From positions 23,729,777-23,793,776 of the forward strand of contig OZ023206.1 in the NCBI GenBank assembly GCA_963995525.1: a stretch of DNA of 64,000 nt, given 5' to 3'. Below the pieces are notes generated by a model. That model was not told the origin of the DNA, made no database searches, and saw only the letters and a list, made by a program, of their open reading frames with translations. A program made the position numbers and the translations under genes. Position 1 is the first letter of the stretch. The number at the start of each line of letters is the position of its first letter. Below are positions 12,741 to 25,114 of the stretch, piece by piece. The stretch comes from Escarpia spicata (Eukaryota > Annelida > Polychaeta > Sabellida > Siboglinidae).

Positions 12741-13078
12741 TAAAGGTAAGTTCTTATAACACTATCCAGTCCGTAGAATTGCTCAAACTTTCAAAGTATT
12801 TTACCATTTACACTTGACTCCTTGGCAGACCTGTTCGTGCAAAACACCATCTCACCTTCTCCGAGAAGCACTCAGACATCCTAGAATTTCTACACGTACA
12901 CATTCAATCACGTGTATATCCACCACTCTCTATAGCCAGGTACTTGCATCTGAGTGAACTGGGGCAATGTGAATTGAAAAAAAAAAATTATCTGATCAAC
13001 AAAAAGGCAGCAAAAGGATCCAAACCCGGATTATCTCGATTGAGTCTGATGTTCTAACCACTATGCTACCACACCCCA
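12741..13078 (-). mobile_element. SINE copy S3, near full length
   Basis: Minus-strand copy with a different or better-preserved tRNA-like head: A-box-like 'tagcatagtggttagaac' and B-box-like 'cgggtttggatcc' (about 13015-13078). The body and the tail ending in 'ataagaacttacctttac' match S1. An A-rich interruption lies at about 12975-12990. Confidence 0.75.
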
Positions 13079-14050
13079 GATCTGCAACAACCAGTCACTG
13101 TATGCATTCACTAATATATATTGTTCAACACACTGCAATATATTTTCTCTCATCAATTCTTTCTGCTTTCCACAGCGAATGAATGAATGAATGGATGGAT
13201 GAATGCAGTACATTACGATCACCAAATTTCCAAGTAATCTTTGTGTGTGTTATCACTATTTCAATTTGAATTGGCACTGTTCCTCATTGATGCTATGCTA
13301 TTGAAATAAAGCACACTTGCCTTGTGACCATAACTGGCAAGGTTCCAAGTTACAACCTTGTCTGCCACAGCACAGATAGGACTGTCACAAGACCTTACAA
13401 TAACATGCCATTGGGACAAAATAGTTTATGTCATAGTGTAGGAGCCTTCCACCTGTCGTCTACGGGGGTGTAATCACTTATGTTGTCACAGTGCCAACAT
13501 TCACCTACAAAACCTACAACAACAATGCGGAAAACTTGTGTAACTTAGGGGTGGTCCCACCACAGTATTAACATGAGTTATATACAAATCCTGGTCATGG
13601 CTCCTAGATTCACAAGGTGGGTTCACTTCCTACAGTTTTATTCAGTCCTTCATCCTCAATACTTACAATAATGATAGCCGTTTTGACCTAGTTAGTTACA
13701 AGTGTTTATTTAAAAGACTTATAGGACTCAACATAACTTGATAAACCCATCTCAACATGGTTTTTTTTAAAGCGAGGTCATGCTTAACAAATATTTTATG
13801 TTTTTTGGAAGACATCACTAAGTGGGTAGGCGAGCGCCACTTGACCTTATATGTAGTTCACCATATATTTATAGTTCATCACATATCCACGAACTATCCG
13901 CCAGGTGGCGCCACTTAACCGTGACCTTGACCTACACATGACGTCATTGCTCTTGTGAAGCGCAATGTGGCTCTAATAAATGGCCTGAATTATATGCTAT
14001 AATTGCTATGATGCGCTGAGACCCAGGCACCAGCTATAAATCAGCGAAGA
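13079..14050. other. No recognisable gene
   Basis: Unique-looking sequence with short GAAT/GGAT repeats (13178-13206). 'gtggcgccact' elements occur near 13905. No coding signal. Confidence 0.5.
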
Positions 14051-14059
14051 ACTGGAGGT

Positions 14060-15790
14060 TCGAACAGTGGACATCGACACTCATGCGAAGTCCATTTCTC
14101 ACCCTCAATGTGGGAACAATGACAGGAAATGAGTGGAGGTGGTGGAGCAAATGAAGAGACGACAACTGTCGGTGATGGGGGTTCAAGAAACCAAGTGGAA
14201 AGGGGTCGGGGTAGAGGATCTGGGAGAAGGGTTTAAGATGCTGCATGCAGGGAAAGATGGAAGGACGAATGGAGTAGGAGTGATTGTGAAGGAGGAATAC
14301 AGCAATGAAGTCATCAGGGTTGAACGATGGGAAGGCAGGATAATTGCAGAGTGGATGTTAGTTGGAGGAGAGATGATGTGCATACTATCGGGCTACGCAC
14401 CACAGACTGGGAGAACTCATGAAGACAAGGATGCATTCCAAAACAACCTGGACGAAATTATTGGGCCGGAGAAAATGTTAGTTGTGGCAGGTGATCTAAA
14501 TGCACATGTAAGAAAGAGACAGAACAGCGAGGAAACCTTAGGAAAGTACGGATATGAAACGAGAACCAGAGAGGCACAAGATCTGGTCGAGATGCTAGGT
14601 AGAAATCAGCTAGTGGTGGTAAACTCCTTCTATCAGAAGAAGGAATCTCATAAGATCACATACAGAAGTGGAAACAACAGAACAGAGATAGATCTGCTGA
14701 TTGTTAGACGCAGCCAGTTGAACAAGGGTAGGAACTGCAAAGTTCTGGCAGGTGATAACGAGCCAACATAAACCAATGGTTTATGAAGTGTGGATAGGAA
14801 GTGGCAAGCAGAGGAGAAAGCAAAGACAGGTAATCAAATGGTGGAATTGTGAAGGAGATGTGATGGCCCATTACAAAACCGAAGTAGAGAGGAGGTTCAG
14901 GCTACTCGAAGAACAATGGGAGGATGTGGAAATAGAGTGGAAAGCACTTAAGGAAGCCTTTGTTAAAACAGCTGAGGAGATATGCGGTCGAACATCAGAA
15001 AAGCCCATTCATAGCGGAAAGAACAGTGGTGGTGAAACCAGGAAGTTGAACAAGCAATACGAGAAAAAAGGAGGCACTGAAGTGTGTGGAAGAAGCGAGT
15101 GATAAAGAAAAGACAAGGCTGAAGCAGAAGTACCGACAGAAGAAGAAGGCAGCAAATAAGGTAGATCCTAAAGCAAGATATGAAAAACAGCAGGAATTAT
15201 GTGATAGGAATGAAGAAGATGGAGGGAAAAACTTATCTTCAAACTTGCCAAGGATAGAGACAGAGTTAGCAAAGATACCATTCGAACACCAGCAATGAAG
15301 AGAAGCGACGGGACACTGGTCCCTGGAGCAAAACAAGTGTTGGGTGTTTGGGAGGAGTATTGCAAGAAACTACTAAATCCGTAGGAAGAATATGAGATAG
15401 AGACACTTCATACAGTAAGGTGAAACCTGGAGATGACAATAACAAAAGAAAAGGTGGAGAAAGCAGTAAAGAAAATTAAAACCGGAAAGGCTGTAGTGGA
15501 TGAACTGTCAGTGGAAATGGTGAACGCAAACATAATAGTTGGTATCAAGTGGTTTCGAGGCTGTTTAAGGTGTGCTTCACAGAAGGAGAGATACCAGCAG
15601 AGGGCCGAAGAGGAGTGATTGTGTCGATATGGAAGGGGAAAGGGGACGTCTACGACCCAGGGGTATACAGAGGTATCAAATTACTGAGCGAACCCGACAT
15701 TGTTGGAAAGGATATTATATGCTAGGATGAGGCTTATAATGGAGAGCAAAATCGGAGAGAATCAGCGTGGATTTAGGAAAGAGGGAGATC
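14060..15790 (+). mobile_element. APE-type LINE (RTE-like), endonuclease and start of RT
   Basis: The endonuclease domain starts with 'LTLNVGTMTG' (about 14101-14130). After a frameshift it continues open from 14133 to 14771 with the catalytic-type motifs 'VMGVQETKWKG', 'LSGYAPQTGRTHEDK', 'VVAGDLNAHV' and 'ITYRSGNNRTEIDLLIVRR'. A further frameshift leads to the linker (14752-15102, 'KWWNCEGDV'). RT motifs appear in broken frames: 'GVIVSIWKGKGDVYDPGVYR' then 'GIKLLS' (about 15616-15690) and 'NQRGFRKE' (about 15760). The element stops abruptly there and a G-rich minisatellite begins. RTE is my best guess of clade; the endonuclease type is clear. Dead element. Confidence 0.8.
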
Positions 15791-16735
15791 AGATGTGGTA
15801 GGAGTGATCGGGTGGGAGAGACCAGTTGGGGAGGGACAGGGTGGGGAGACATCGTGTGGGAGAGATCGGGTGTGAGGTTCGGGTGGGAAAGAGGTTTCGG
15901 GTGGGAGGGATCGGGTAGGTGGGATCTGGTGTGAGGGATCGGGTTGGGAGGGATCGATTGGGAGAGATCGAGTGAGAGGGATCAGGTGTGGAGGGATCGG
16001 GTGGGAGAGATCGGGTGGGGTTGGATAGGGTTAGGTGAGATCGGATGGGAGAGATTGGGCGGAAGGGATCGTGTGTGAGGGATCAGGTGGGAGAACTCGT
16101 GTGGGGTGGGACAGAATTACGAGAGATCGGGTGTGAGAGATTTGGTGGGGGACCCGGTGTGAGGGATCTGGTGTGAGGAATTGGTTGGGCAAGGATCGGG
16201 TTGGAGAGGTCGGGTGTGGATGGGAGAGATCGGGTGGGAGAGATCCGGTGGGGAAAGACCGGGTGGGAGAAATCCGGTGAGGTGAGATCGGGAGGGAGGA
16301 ACAGGGTGGGGAGAGATTGGATGAGAGAGATCGAGTACGAGGAATCGGGTGTGAGGAATCGGATAGAAGAGATCGGGCGAGGGAGACAGCGTGGGGAGAG
16401 ATCGGGTGTGAGAGATCAGATGGGGAGAGATCGGGTTGGACAGACCGGGTGGGATGAGATCCGGTGGGGTGGGTTCGGGGGGGGGGAGAGATCGGGAGGG
16501 AAAGATCCGATGGAAGCGATCAGGTGGGAGGGATCGGGTGGGAGATATCTGGTGGGAGGGATAGGATGGGAGTGATCAGGTTGGAGAGATCGGATGGGAT
16601 GGATCGAATGGGAGGGATCGAGTGGGAGAGATCGGGTGGAAAGGATCGGGTGGGAGGGATCGGGTGTTAGGGATCTGGTGTGAGGGTGGGGAGGGATCGA
16701 GTGGAAGAGATCGGGAGGGAGGGAAGGTGGGAAGG
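15790..16735. repeat. G-rich minisatellite, unit like GATCGGGTGGGAGA
   Basis: About 65-70 imperfect units of 13-14 bp around GATCGGGTGGGAGA/G. The plus strand is almost all purine plus T with regular GGG runs, so it fits the G-quadruplex pattern. Open frames in it on both strands come from the repeat. Confidence 0.9.
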
Positions 16736-17893
16736 ATCGCATTCTGGAAACGACGGGCTGGCCGGGAAATGTGACCGCGGAGGAGCGTTAACTTGCGGTT
16801 AAGATGAATTTGAAATGTCACAGATTGCTCTAATAAAACAGTTGACAATGCTAGACAATGCCAGAGTTTACCTAGTAAATTTAGTGAGTTACACAGAATT
16901 TGTTAAACAGAATACAGAACACACATATATATATATGCATGCACACATACCTGCGTACACGCGTACACATGTACATACATAGATATATACATACATACAT
17001 ACACTGTGCATACATAGATACGTACATACATACATACATACACAAATAACATGCATACGTGCCTAATATACATTGATACGTACATATTTTCTTATTTAAT
17101 TACTGACATACTTATTTACATTGAAATAATGCCACTATGGTAGAATGCCACTATGGTCTACCAAAGTAACAGTGTATTGTGCTAATGGAAACAAAACTTA
17201 ACGTAACATCTATCGAACAAGTAAAGTAAATAAAACAATTACATGTTGTATATAATAGTTATCGTTTAAATTTTTAGTTATACGTGTTACTATTATTTAC
17301 GACTCGAATCAAGTTTTTCGCACAATTGGTACAGTTCAAGCGTCTCCCAATCCACAACCCTGGCGTGTTGTACACGAAGTTCCGGTAATGTCACTCCCAG
17401 TCGCTAGGGGAAGACACCAGTCAATCCGTCATTCAGCGTTGAAGACAAAAAACCGCTCGCTAACAACCACAACAAACGAATTGTAAGCCAACGACTGAGT
17501 ATTGTATGAGACGATTTACGTAGTGTAGGTTCTGAGTTTCAGCCCTCCAATGATTTTTCTGAATAACATGTTGAATGCTAATGTGGTAAATTTGGTCGAT
17601 TCCATACAACATTTTCAAATATTTATCATCGTTCATATATTTCATATTGATCTGAGGCGAAATAATTTTAGCAACCAGCATGTAGTAACAGGAATTGTAG
17701 TAGTCATGCGGATGCATCTGTTTGTCTGTATGTGCGAGTATTCATGGTGTGTTTGAGTGTACGCCAAGTTGGTGTTTGCGTCTATTCGTGCTTGCGTGTT
17801 TGTGTGTACGCATGTGCGTACGTTTGTGCGTACGTGCATGTGTGCATATGTATGTATGTAGATATATATATATATATATACGTGCGCGCGCGC

Positions 17894-17949
<56 letters not shown>

Positions 17950-18026
17950 TAAGTGTGCGGGCACGAGTGGGCGATGGGCGCTCTGGACGCAAGGTTCCCA
18001 AGTTGATCAACATCTCATCCAGCCAT
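16736..18026. other. No recognisable gene; microsatellites
   Basis: Contains an ACAT/TACA-type microsatellite (about 16920-17045) and a compound TGTA/TA/CG/TG tract (about 17845-17945). The rest is unrecognised. The compound tract ends about 80 bp before the duplicated 3' flank of copy B. Confidence 0.6.
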
Positions 18027-18464
18027 TCGCCATTTGTTCCCGTCCAGTCGGCCCTACGCGATGTTTAGGAGTACCCCCTTCGCTCACTCACGGCTTGTGG
18101 CCGCGTGGCCCAGCATTGTCGTCTGGTGGTCAACACGTAGCCGTCACTCGTGGCGTGTACTCATGTGGCTCTATGTACTTGTGTTATCGCCTACCACTGC
18201 TGCTCAACGACGGCAGGTATCCGTTTCCTTCTGGCCATCCGTTGCAATGTCCCGACACCTCATATTGCGGAGGAAGATCGCTGTTAGCGTAAGGCATTGG
18301 AGCGAAGTTGTTGCTAACTCCACGGCCTCTGCTCCATATTTTGTATACTGCAGTATCTCACCGGCCTGTCCATTCTACGCGGGAATGCCGATATCTTGGA
18401 GTGGAAATCATCCCGGTATCCTAGGGGCGCACCGAAGCCATGATCAGGCGCCATGCGGTCCCAT
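18027..18464. repeat. Duplicated 3' flank of copy B
   Basis: Matches 59530-59978 downstream of copy C ('cgtggcccagcattgt', 'cgtggcgtgtactcatgtgg'). It presumably contains the 3' UTR of the gene. The similarity starts near 18027/59530, which marks one edge of the duplication unit. Open plus-strand frames here are shadows. Confidence 0.75.
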
Positions 18465-21400
18465 TCACGGTGACCATTTACACCATCCATTATCGAGGGG
18501 AACTATGGTGGGTTCATGGGTGACACAGAACGTCGCTTCTTCTTTACATTCGTTGGCCCCATTACCGACAGAAGCACAGGGACAATAAGCACCAAGTGAG
18601 ATGACTAAGAACATCGTCTTAAAGAAGGTACGATATACGTATGAGGAAACGAAGACCAGCACAGATACCCCGAGGATTGTCGACAGCGCACCTTGCGTTA
18701 TGGGGTAGCCAAGAGCATGGAGGGCGTTGCGCATGCGCTGATTACCAGTGTCGCCCTCTGTTGACACGAAGGAATAAGTAATATGTGCTGAATAGTTAAC
18801 ACTGAAGCCGATGCATATGATAATGTTGATCATTGAGATCGAATCGAGGTTGACGCCCCACCAAGTCATGTACCCTATGACCCCGGTACAGATGGATACA
18901 ATACTGAAGGTCACCCACAAACTGCACACCGGATATGGTATGAGAAACAGCGAAACAAGAAACATGGCGCCTGTCGCTATAAGCAGATTCTGTCTCGTGT
19001 TTGGCCAAACGGCGAGGTATTGGTCGTAGAATATGAACATGGGGTGATATACTGTCACATTCAGGTATTTGTGCTTATCGGCGATCGCTCGAGCACTAGA
19101 CATCATGTTACTTTCTCGTATTGACGTGTCAGTCTTATTTGAAAACACAAAGAATCGTGAGTATTTCACTTTTCCGGATTCCCGCATAATATCCTCTTTG
19201 TAATCGACGCCGAGAAGGCTGTATTTTAACAAAAAATTATCTAGTATTACCGAGAAGTTTCTTGAGTCTACAGCGTCGGTTCCGATAAAAGTAGTAAAAT
19301 CACGAATACACGCTGTTGTGACGTATTTGCCGTGGAAATATATAGATTCTTCGAATTCCTGCATCATTTCTTCGATCTTGTCTCGTTCGGTCGGGTTCCA
19401 CAGTTCAAGCTCCTTGTCGACAACCACGTTGATGCAGTGTCCGTATTCACCGAAGTACTTGGTGTCTTGGTCGTAGTAGTCAGCGACATAGGAACCGTCT
19501 CCTGCTAGTCTGTCTAAAGTGATACCCTCTTTAACGTTCAAACATCCCCATATAGCAAAACCTACATACACGAGATAGACGTGAAGGAGAAATATCTTGA
19601 AGGGTCGAATTGAAAGCAATCCTCCCCAAGAGTCCCTGAAGAATGTCATTGCCCTCACGCCGGCCGTCTTGTTGGTGTCTTCCTTTTCCTCCTCGGTGTA
19701 TCCGCCCGTGCAGAAGAGCCGGAAGATGGCGCTGCGGTGTCCTGTCAGACAAAAGTATTCGCTAACATGGTGGTATTGGTAGAGACAAAGGAGGCCTGAT
19801 TGTCTGATGGAGGCGTGTACACAAATGATTATAATCGCTTACATGTCCCTTGTCATTGCTTATGCGATTTGGTGGTATTTCTACGTTTTACGTAAAACAA
19901 TAGCAACTATTATATTGATACGCTAACATTATACCACAATAACTGTGTCTCCTCCCATGTATCGATGTGCAGTCGCACATTTCTATATTCACACGAAGAT
20001 AGTCATTTAATATTTTCAGCATAAACTGGTCAGGGTTGCTCCAAATGGTGAAGTTTCTGCATTAAACCAAACGAAAATTATGTCGAACTATCGTATAAAC
20101 ATGCATGTTTGGTAATGTTATCGCCTAAAATTCAAGTTCTTGTATATACACACCTACGCGTCAGTTTCAGACTGTTCAGATGATACATGTTATGCGATAA
20201 TTTAAAAAGGTTTACAAGTGCGGAAATCGCATTTTGTGTGACCTAGATACACTGTTTTCGAGAAGGCCACCGCAGACGGTGACGCTGTGCTAAAAATAGT
20301 AACATCCGCCTGGTAACGTCAGCATGCCTCTGGATATATGCCAGGCGGACAACCGCGTTGCGCTGGTTGTACGCTAGGCGGATTTGGCGCCCAGCTGTCA
20401 TACAGGCAATCCCTATTAACAGTACGCTGGCTACATTTAATAATTTATTTTAAGCTTGAAATTCATAAACTTGTATTCCAACCTTACTCTGTTAAATATA
20501 AAATAAGAACTTATTACATTTGTTGTTTGCTTACTAGTAGTAATAACTAGCCAGTTTAAGATTGGTATTTCCACCATTATAATATTCATTTATTGCCACA
20601 ATTATATTATTGGTGTGTATAACTATATAGTATTTAATTAATAATTATATATTCCTACGTTTACATAGCTATTGTAACAACAGAGACTAGCAATACAATT
20701 TGAATTGTTGGTGCAATTATGCATTACTCTGTGTATTTAAATGCAGTTATCTCTCAGGTCCAGGACACTTTCTGCAATTCACTTTGCTAAGTATAACTAG
20801 TATAGACATTAATTATGCAAAGTGGGAATTAAGTGACATCTAATTATAGTTATATGTAATACTATGATAAGCGCTAAACGTTAAATGAAAAATTTGATAA
20901 TGCTTTTGAAAATTTTTAGAACACGAATGAAGATAAAAATGTACTATGTTCGCCATTTTGTTTTATGATAATTACATAATCAATTATGTAAATGGCAACT
21001 AAGTGAGTTCTAATGAAAATGTTTGTGCTGTACTATTTTACAACATGCCTCAAATATTAATGTGCTTTTGAAAAAATATGTTTTCAAAAATTTGGATTCT
21101 ACATTTAATATGTCCGCAATTTTATTTTATGCAAATTACTCCACAACTTATTCAAATTGTGGTAATTAATTGATAGCAATGAAACTGTTTATGCTGTACT
21201 ATTGTAAATGCCATTACTGAGTTAATTACATGCTCAAAATAACAATTTCTTCACAAAAACATTGGGAATCCTCATTCAATATGGCCGCCATTTTGTAATA
21301 ATTATGCTAATGATGCACCAATTTTGCCAAAAAAATGGGATTGAAATGAACTATAACGAAACAAGATATGTTACATTTTCTGATACCCTGTAAATATATT

Positions 21401-22992
21401 CTAAACAATTAATGACATGACATGAATTGCATCTTGTTACAGTCTATGATTCAATATGTCAGCCATATTATGCTAATTAGGTCATGAAATATGCAAACTA
21501 GGTCAACGAAAATGCAAAATATGAATTGCCCGTGTGAAAATACCTATATATGCAAAATTTGAAGTAATTACCTCAATTAATTACTTATCTGTTGTGAAAA
21601 CAATGACAGAAATGGTAAAATAAGGGTACACCCTCGAAATACTGTGACCCTATTTTTTCTGTGTTATTTTTCATGTTCACTGTTCCAACGAAAACCCCTG
21701 GGGTAGTAACATTTCCAACTTAATAAATTTGTCAGTAGGTGTCCAATATTTTCATGAAATAAAAACCATTTACTTCATAAGAAGACGCTCCTTACATGCA
21801 TAACAAAACATGTTTAGGTTATGCAGTTTTTATTTTTCATATGGTAATGCTACTATGAGCAATGATGTTTGTAATTGGAGCTCGCTTGTGATTTGTAATT
21901 GACCTATTGGTAAGATACTATATGTTTGTGACATGTACAGGGATTCTCTATTATACCTTTGTGTACTTGTGGTTTGGGCACGGGCTTCCTGCTAACAGCC
22001 TACCTGATTGTAACTTTTGGTTGGGCCTGCACACAGTATGCCTCTCTACTTGGAGAATGTGTACGGCATTCCAGTGTATGCCTGTTTGTGTATTATTTCG
22101 CTAACTCCAAAGTCATATATACATATCAATATATATATTCCCACTCAAAATTGATATATGGAGGTACCAGAGATTAAGTACAATAGAGTCAGTTACATAT
22201 AAAAAAAACAATAATAAGCCAAGTATGGTAATTTGAATACAGTGGAACTTCGGTATTGGGTCACCACAGTGGTTAGGTAATCTCGCAATCAGGGTCACGT
22301 TGGGTAAGTTGCAAATAATAAGTCTTAGTTTACAAAGATCTGGTGAGTTAGAGAAGCACTCTACGGTCCACTAGACATGTTAAAGGGATTCTTTGATAAT
22401 TTTAATATCTTTGTAATGTGCGCATTTATTAGGTAATATTGTTAGTATGATTATTTCATGTAATTATATGCCTTTATTTTATTAGAATTATATTTTATTA
22501 ATCACTAATGACCCTGACACTATATCGTACGCGGAGTTTCTACTTTGCGCCCACCTTCACGATCCGCATAAGGCATGCTCATGAATATTCGGAACTGTCC
22601 GTCAGACTTCGATTAGCTACGCCGAGTTAATAGGTGCAAGAAATACGTCATCAATATATGTGCATATGGATTAGCCACCGCCATGCGAATGAGTCGTGAC
22701 CAATACAATTAGCAAAATGAAACGTGGACCAGCTGCTGTTTATGTCGCAGATTCAGCAAAGAAAAGAAAGAATATATATGAAATAAACGGAGATTGTACA
22801 TAGCGACAGTTCATGACACACAGATTGACTTAAAAAGAAAAAGAAAATATTGATATGTATATATGACTTTGGAGTTAGCGAAATAATACACAAACAGGCA
22901 TATACTGGAATGCCGTACACATTCTCCAAGTAGAGAGGCATACTGTGTGCAGGCCCAACCACGTGCACGAAAGCGGTGCCCAAGTCACTAGC

Positions 22993-23044
<52 letters not shown>

Positions 23045-23062
23045 ATATATATATATACACAC

Positions 23063-23096
<34 letters not shown>

Positions 23097-23137
23097 GTAT
23101 TTATATAAATGTATAAATATATATATATATATACATT

Positions 23138-23222
<85 letters not shown>

Positions 23223-24758
23223 TATAAGTGCCCAAATCACTAGCAGGTATATATATATATATTATAATATATATATATATATTATATATATGTATATATA
23301 TATACCTGCTAGTGACTTGGGCACCGCTTTCGTGCACGTGGCTGGATGCTGGTTGTTTGCCTCTCGGTGTCCTGTCAGCACCATGCAGGCGGCGAAGAAG
23401 GTGATCTGGTAGAAGTAGTCGAACAAGACAGCGATCGCAGTGTAAGTGCAGAAGATTCGCACGGACCGGAACTTCGTGATTGTCCCGATGCCAATCGGCA
23501 GAGCGTCCGTAAGGCTTGTGATTGTGTTCGACAACGCCGATTCCGAGAACGCCTTGCCCATGCGCTCTTCAACGGATAACCGAAAGTCGGTCTGACGCCA
23601 TGCTGACAGCATGATAAACATGTCGTCAACGCCAATTCCTGCCATATGAAGATAACAAACGCAAATGGAACACAATTACAATAAACAGTGAATGTATCAA
23701 AACCAGCTTCAAATGTTTCGCTGAAAGGAACTAACATTTTTGAAAAAAGAAGCAAAATCGGACTTACCAAGAACAAGGAAGGGACTTGATGCGACGATAT
23801 CAATGAAAGGCACACCAATGTGGAGCACGAGACCGAACCCAGAGACTATAGCGAGACCGGCCGAGAATACGCCGAGAGGTCCAAGCCACGGTTTACTGCG
23901 CACCCAGTCTGCGCTCATGCAGGACACGACGGTAAATGCGATTAGAACTACTAATAATATAGGCAGCAACGTAAAGACTGCATCAGCGTTCCTCTTTAGT
24001 TCGTCTTCGAGAGAGTGAGCGGTGAACCGAGTCACCGTGATGTGTTTGTAACTGTTGTCGACGATGACTGACAGGAATTTCTCCTGCCATTTTATTACAG
24101 CTTCGGCATTTTCATAAGACAAGAGGTAATAATGCAGCGACCATGCTTTTGCTTCAGTGTCGCCATCTGCCGTCGTACTGACACCGCCAATGGTGCTTCC
24201 GAGGAAGAATGTCAAATTGCGTGGCCCTCGCGTAATCCTGTGCACGGGATACGCCAAATCATTTAGATTTACTTTCATAACACCATGTAATATAATGAGC
24301 GTGTCAATCGCATTGTCACACGATCCTGTGCACAGATCTCTGTAGTCGTACGTCATCCCGTCTACATCAACCGTGATGTTTCGAATATCCCTATCAAGTT
24401 GTACCACATCGTTGAAAACGTCTTCTGTCAACACGTTTCCCTCTTTCTCCTTCGATGTCACGATCACGCGGCCATATTGACCGAGGGTTGATAATCTGAT
24501 GACGCTAAAGTTGTCTGATTTTTCGTGTTCAGTGAAAAGACGTTGCAATATGGAGCGTTCCTCTTTCGACCGGGCACCTTCTGGAGAGAACAACTTCTCT
24601 ACGTCGTATTCTGCGTGGAAATTGAAAACGCCTGATCCGAGCGCAGCGGTCAAGAGCAGCGGACAAACAAGGAACCATATTGGGTGGCGGGCGATAAAGC
24701 GGCCGTAAACGTAGAAGACTCTACTTAGCGGCTTCTCAATACAGTCGAACTGCACCAT
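18465..24758 (-). CDS. Patched domain-containing (PTCHD3-like) membrane protein, copy B; C-terminus frameshifted
   Basis: Three minus-strand exons: 24758-23768, 23638-23306 and 19741-18465 (866 residues). Splice sites are GTAAGT..AG and GTATAT..AG, both phase 1. Patched/PTCHD proteins are RND-type 12-TM membrane proteins with a sterol-sensing domain. TM1 is at about 28-48, followed by a large luminal/extracellular loop, then the SSD (about 250-420). The RND motif [14 protein letters not shown] is intact across the exon 1/2 join. In TM10 the family motif GFSVDFSAHI reads [10 protein letters not shown]: the key Asp is Asn (codon 18795-18797, residue 757). Near 18590 a 14-bp stretch present in copy C is missing, so the last 40-odd residues are out of frame and the conserved [12 protein letters not shown] is lost. 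This is a decaying or diverged paralog; function is doubtful. Substrate unknown. Confidence 0.85.
20800..21560. repeat. Degenerate tandem repeat, period about 168 bp
   Basis: At least four diverged units. Each has a 'ttatg.aaa.tgg.aa.taa.tga' stretch (near 20814, 20984, 21150, 21320), with a later 'tatg..cgccatttt' stretch and 'atgctaat'. Present only in the B intron, not in the C intron. Confidence 0.6.
22019..22960. repeat. Inverted repeat, 114-bp arms flanking R1 copy 1
   Basis: 22019-22132 and 22847-22960 are reverse complements with one clear mismatch. The left arm is the original intron sequence (matched in copy C near 61735-61812). The right arm is an inverted duplicate. The 714-bp spacer is R1 copy 1. 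Confidence 0.9.
22138..22846. repeat. Dispersed repeat R1, copy 1
   Basis: About 700 bp, almost identical to 27579-28260. It contains 'aaggcatgctcatgaatatt', a CCAAT-like element and an open micro-ORF starting [18 protein letters not shown] (ATG at 22717). Family unknown. Confidence 0.85.
22959..23341. repeat. Inverted duplicate of the exon 2 donor end around an (AT)n tract
   Basis: 22959-23009 is a plus-strand copy of the last bases of exon 2 plus its splice donor (minus strand 23341-23292): 'aagcggtgcccaagtcacta' then 'gcaggtatat'. A third partial copy ('gtgcccaaatcactagcag') sits at about 23228-23246. The rest is nearly pure AT with some GT/AC. It can form a long hairpin right at the splice donor. 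Confidence 0.9.
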
Positions 24759-24898
24759 TGTATGTCTTTGTTAATTCACGTTGTCTGTAGCATGCGCTTC
24801 AACATTACTCGTCGACCTGAAAAATACATCACAACGAATAAGTCTTAAATAATTTACCTATGTGGTTTATAATAGTCCATTGAAGTACGTTGCTGTGA

Positions 24899-24906
24899 TT
24901 TATATA
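24899..24906 (-). promoter_or_regulatory. TATA-like box of copy B
   Basis: TATATAAA on the minus strand, about 140 bp upstream of the start codon, at the same place as in A and C. A conserved 'tttttcag' acceptor-like site lies between it and the ATG. Confidence 0.35.
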
Positions 24907-25114
24907 CTAACAACGCTCCTACAAATACACTGATTTATGATTATGGATTCGGATTCTGGGGCTTTCGAGATTGAACAGCTGCATATATTATTCATGATTT
25001 TGATGGATTACACACGCGCGCGCGCCCACACGCACAGGCACAAACACACACACATGTACACACACAAACACACAAACACACACACACACATCACGCACAC
25101 GTGCATGCGCACTA

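Larger units (their letters stand above)
19742..23305. other. Intron 2 of copy B (3.6 kb)
   Basis: Its ends match intron 2 of copy C (19742-20050 with 61232-61510; 21860-22125 with 61630-61812). Between them lie about 1.8 kb of degenerate tandem repeats and a nest of inverted duplications around an R1 repeat. The equivalent C intron is only 1004 bp. Confidence 0.8.

Noticed and set aside
16201..16742. Open frames of over 100 codons rich in Gly/Arg or Pro/Ser
   Set aside because: Product of the G-rich minisatellite on both strands.
18034..18588. Plus-strand open frames of 184-186 codons next to copy B
   Set aside because: They overlap the antisense of the Patched-like exon 3 and its duplicated 3' flank; the copy C flank does not preserve them.
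20287..20345. Short hairpin tccgcctgg/ccaggcgga
   Set aside because: Arms of nine bases with a long loop; expected by chance in 64 kb and without context.
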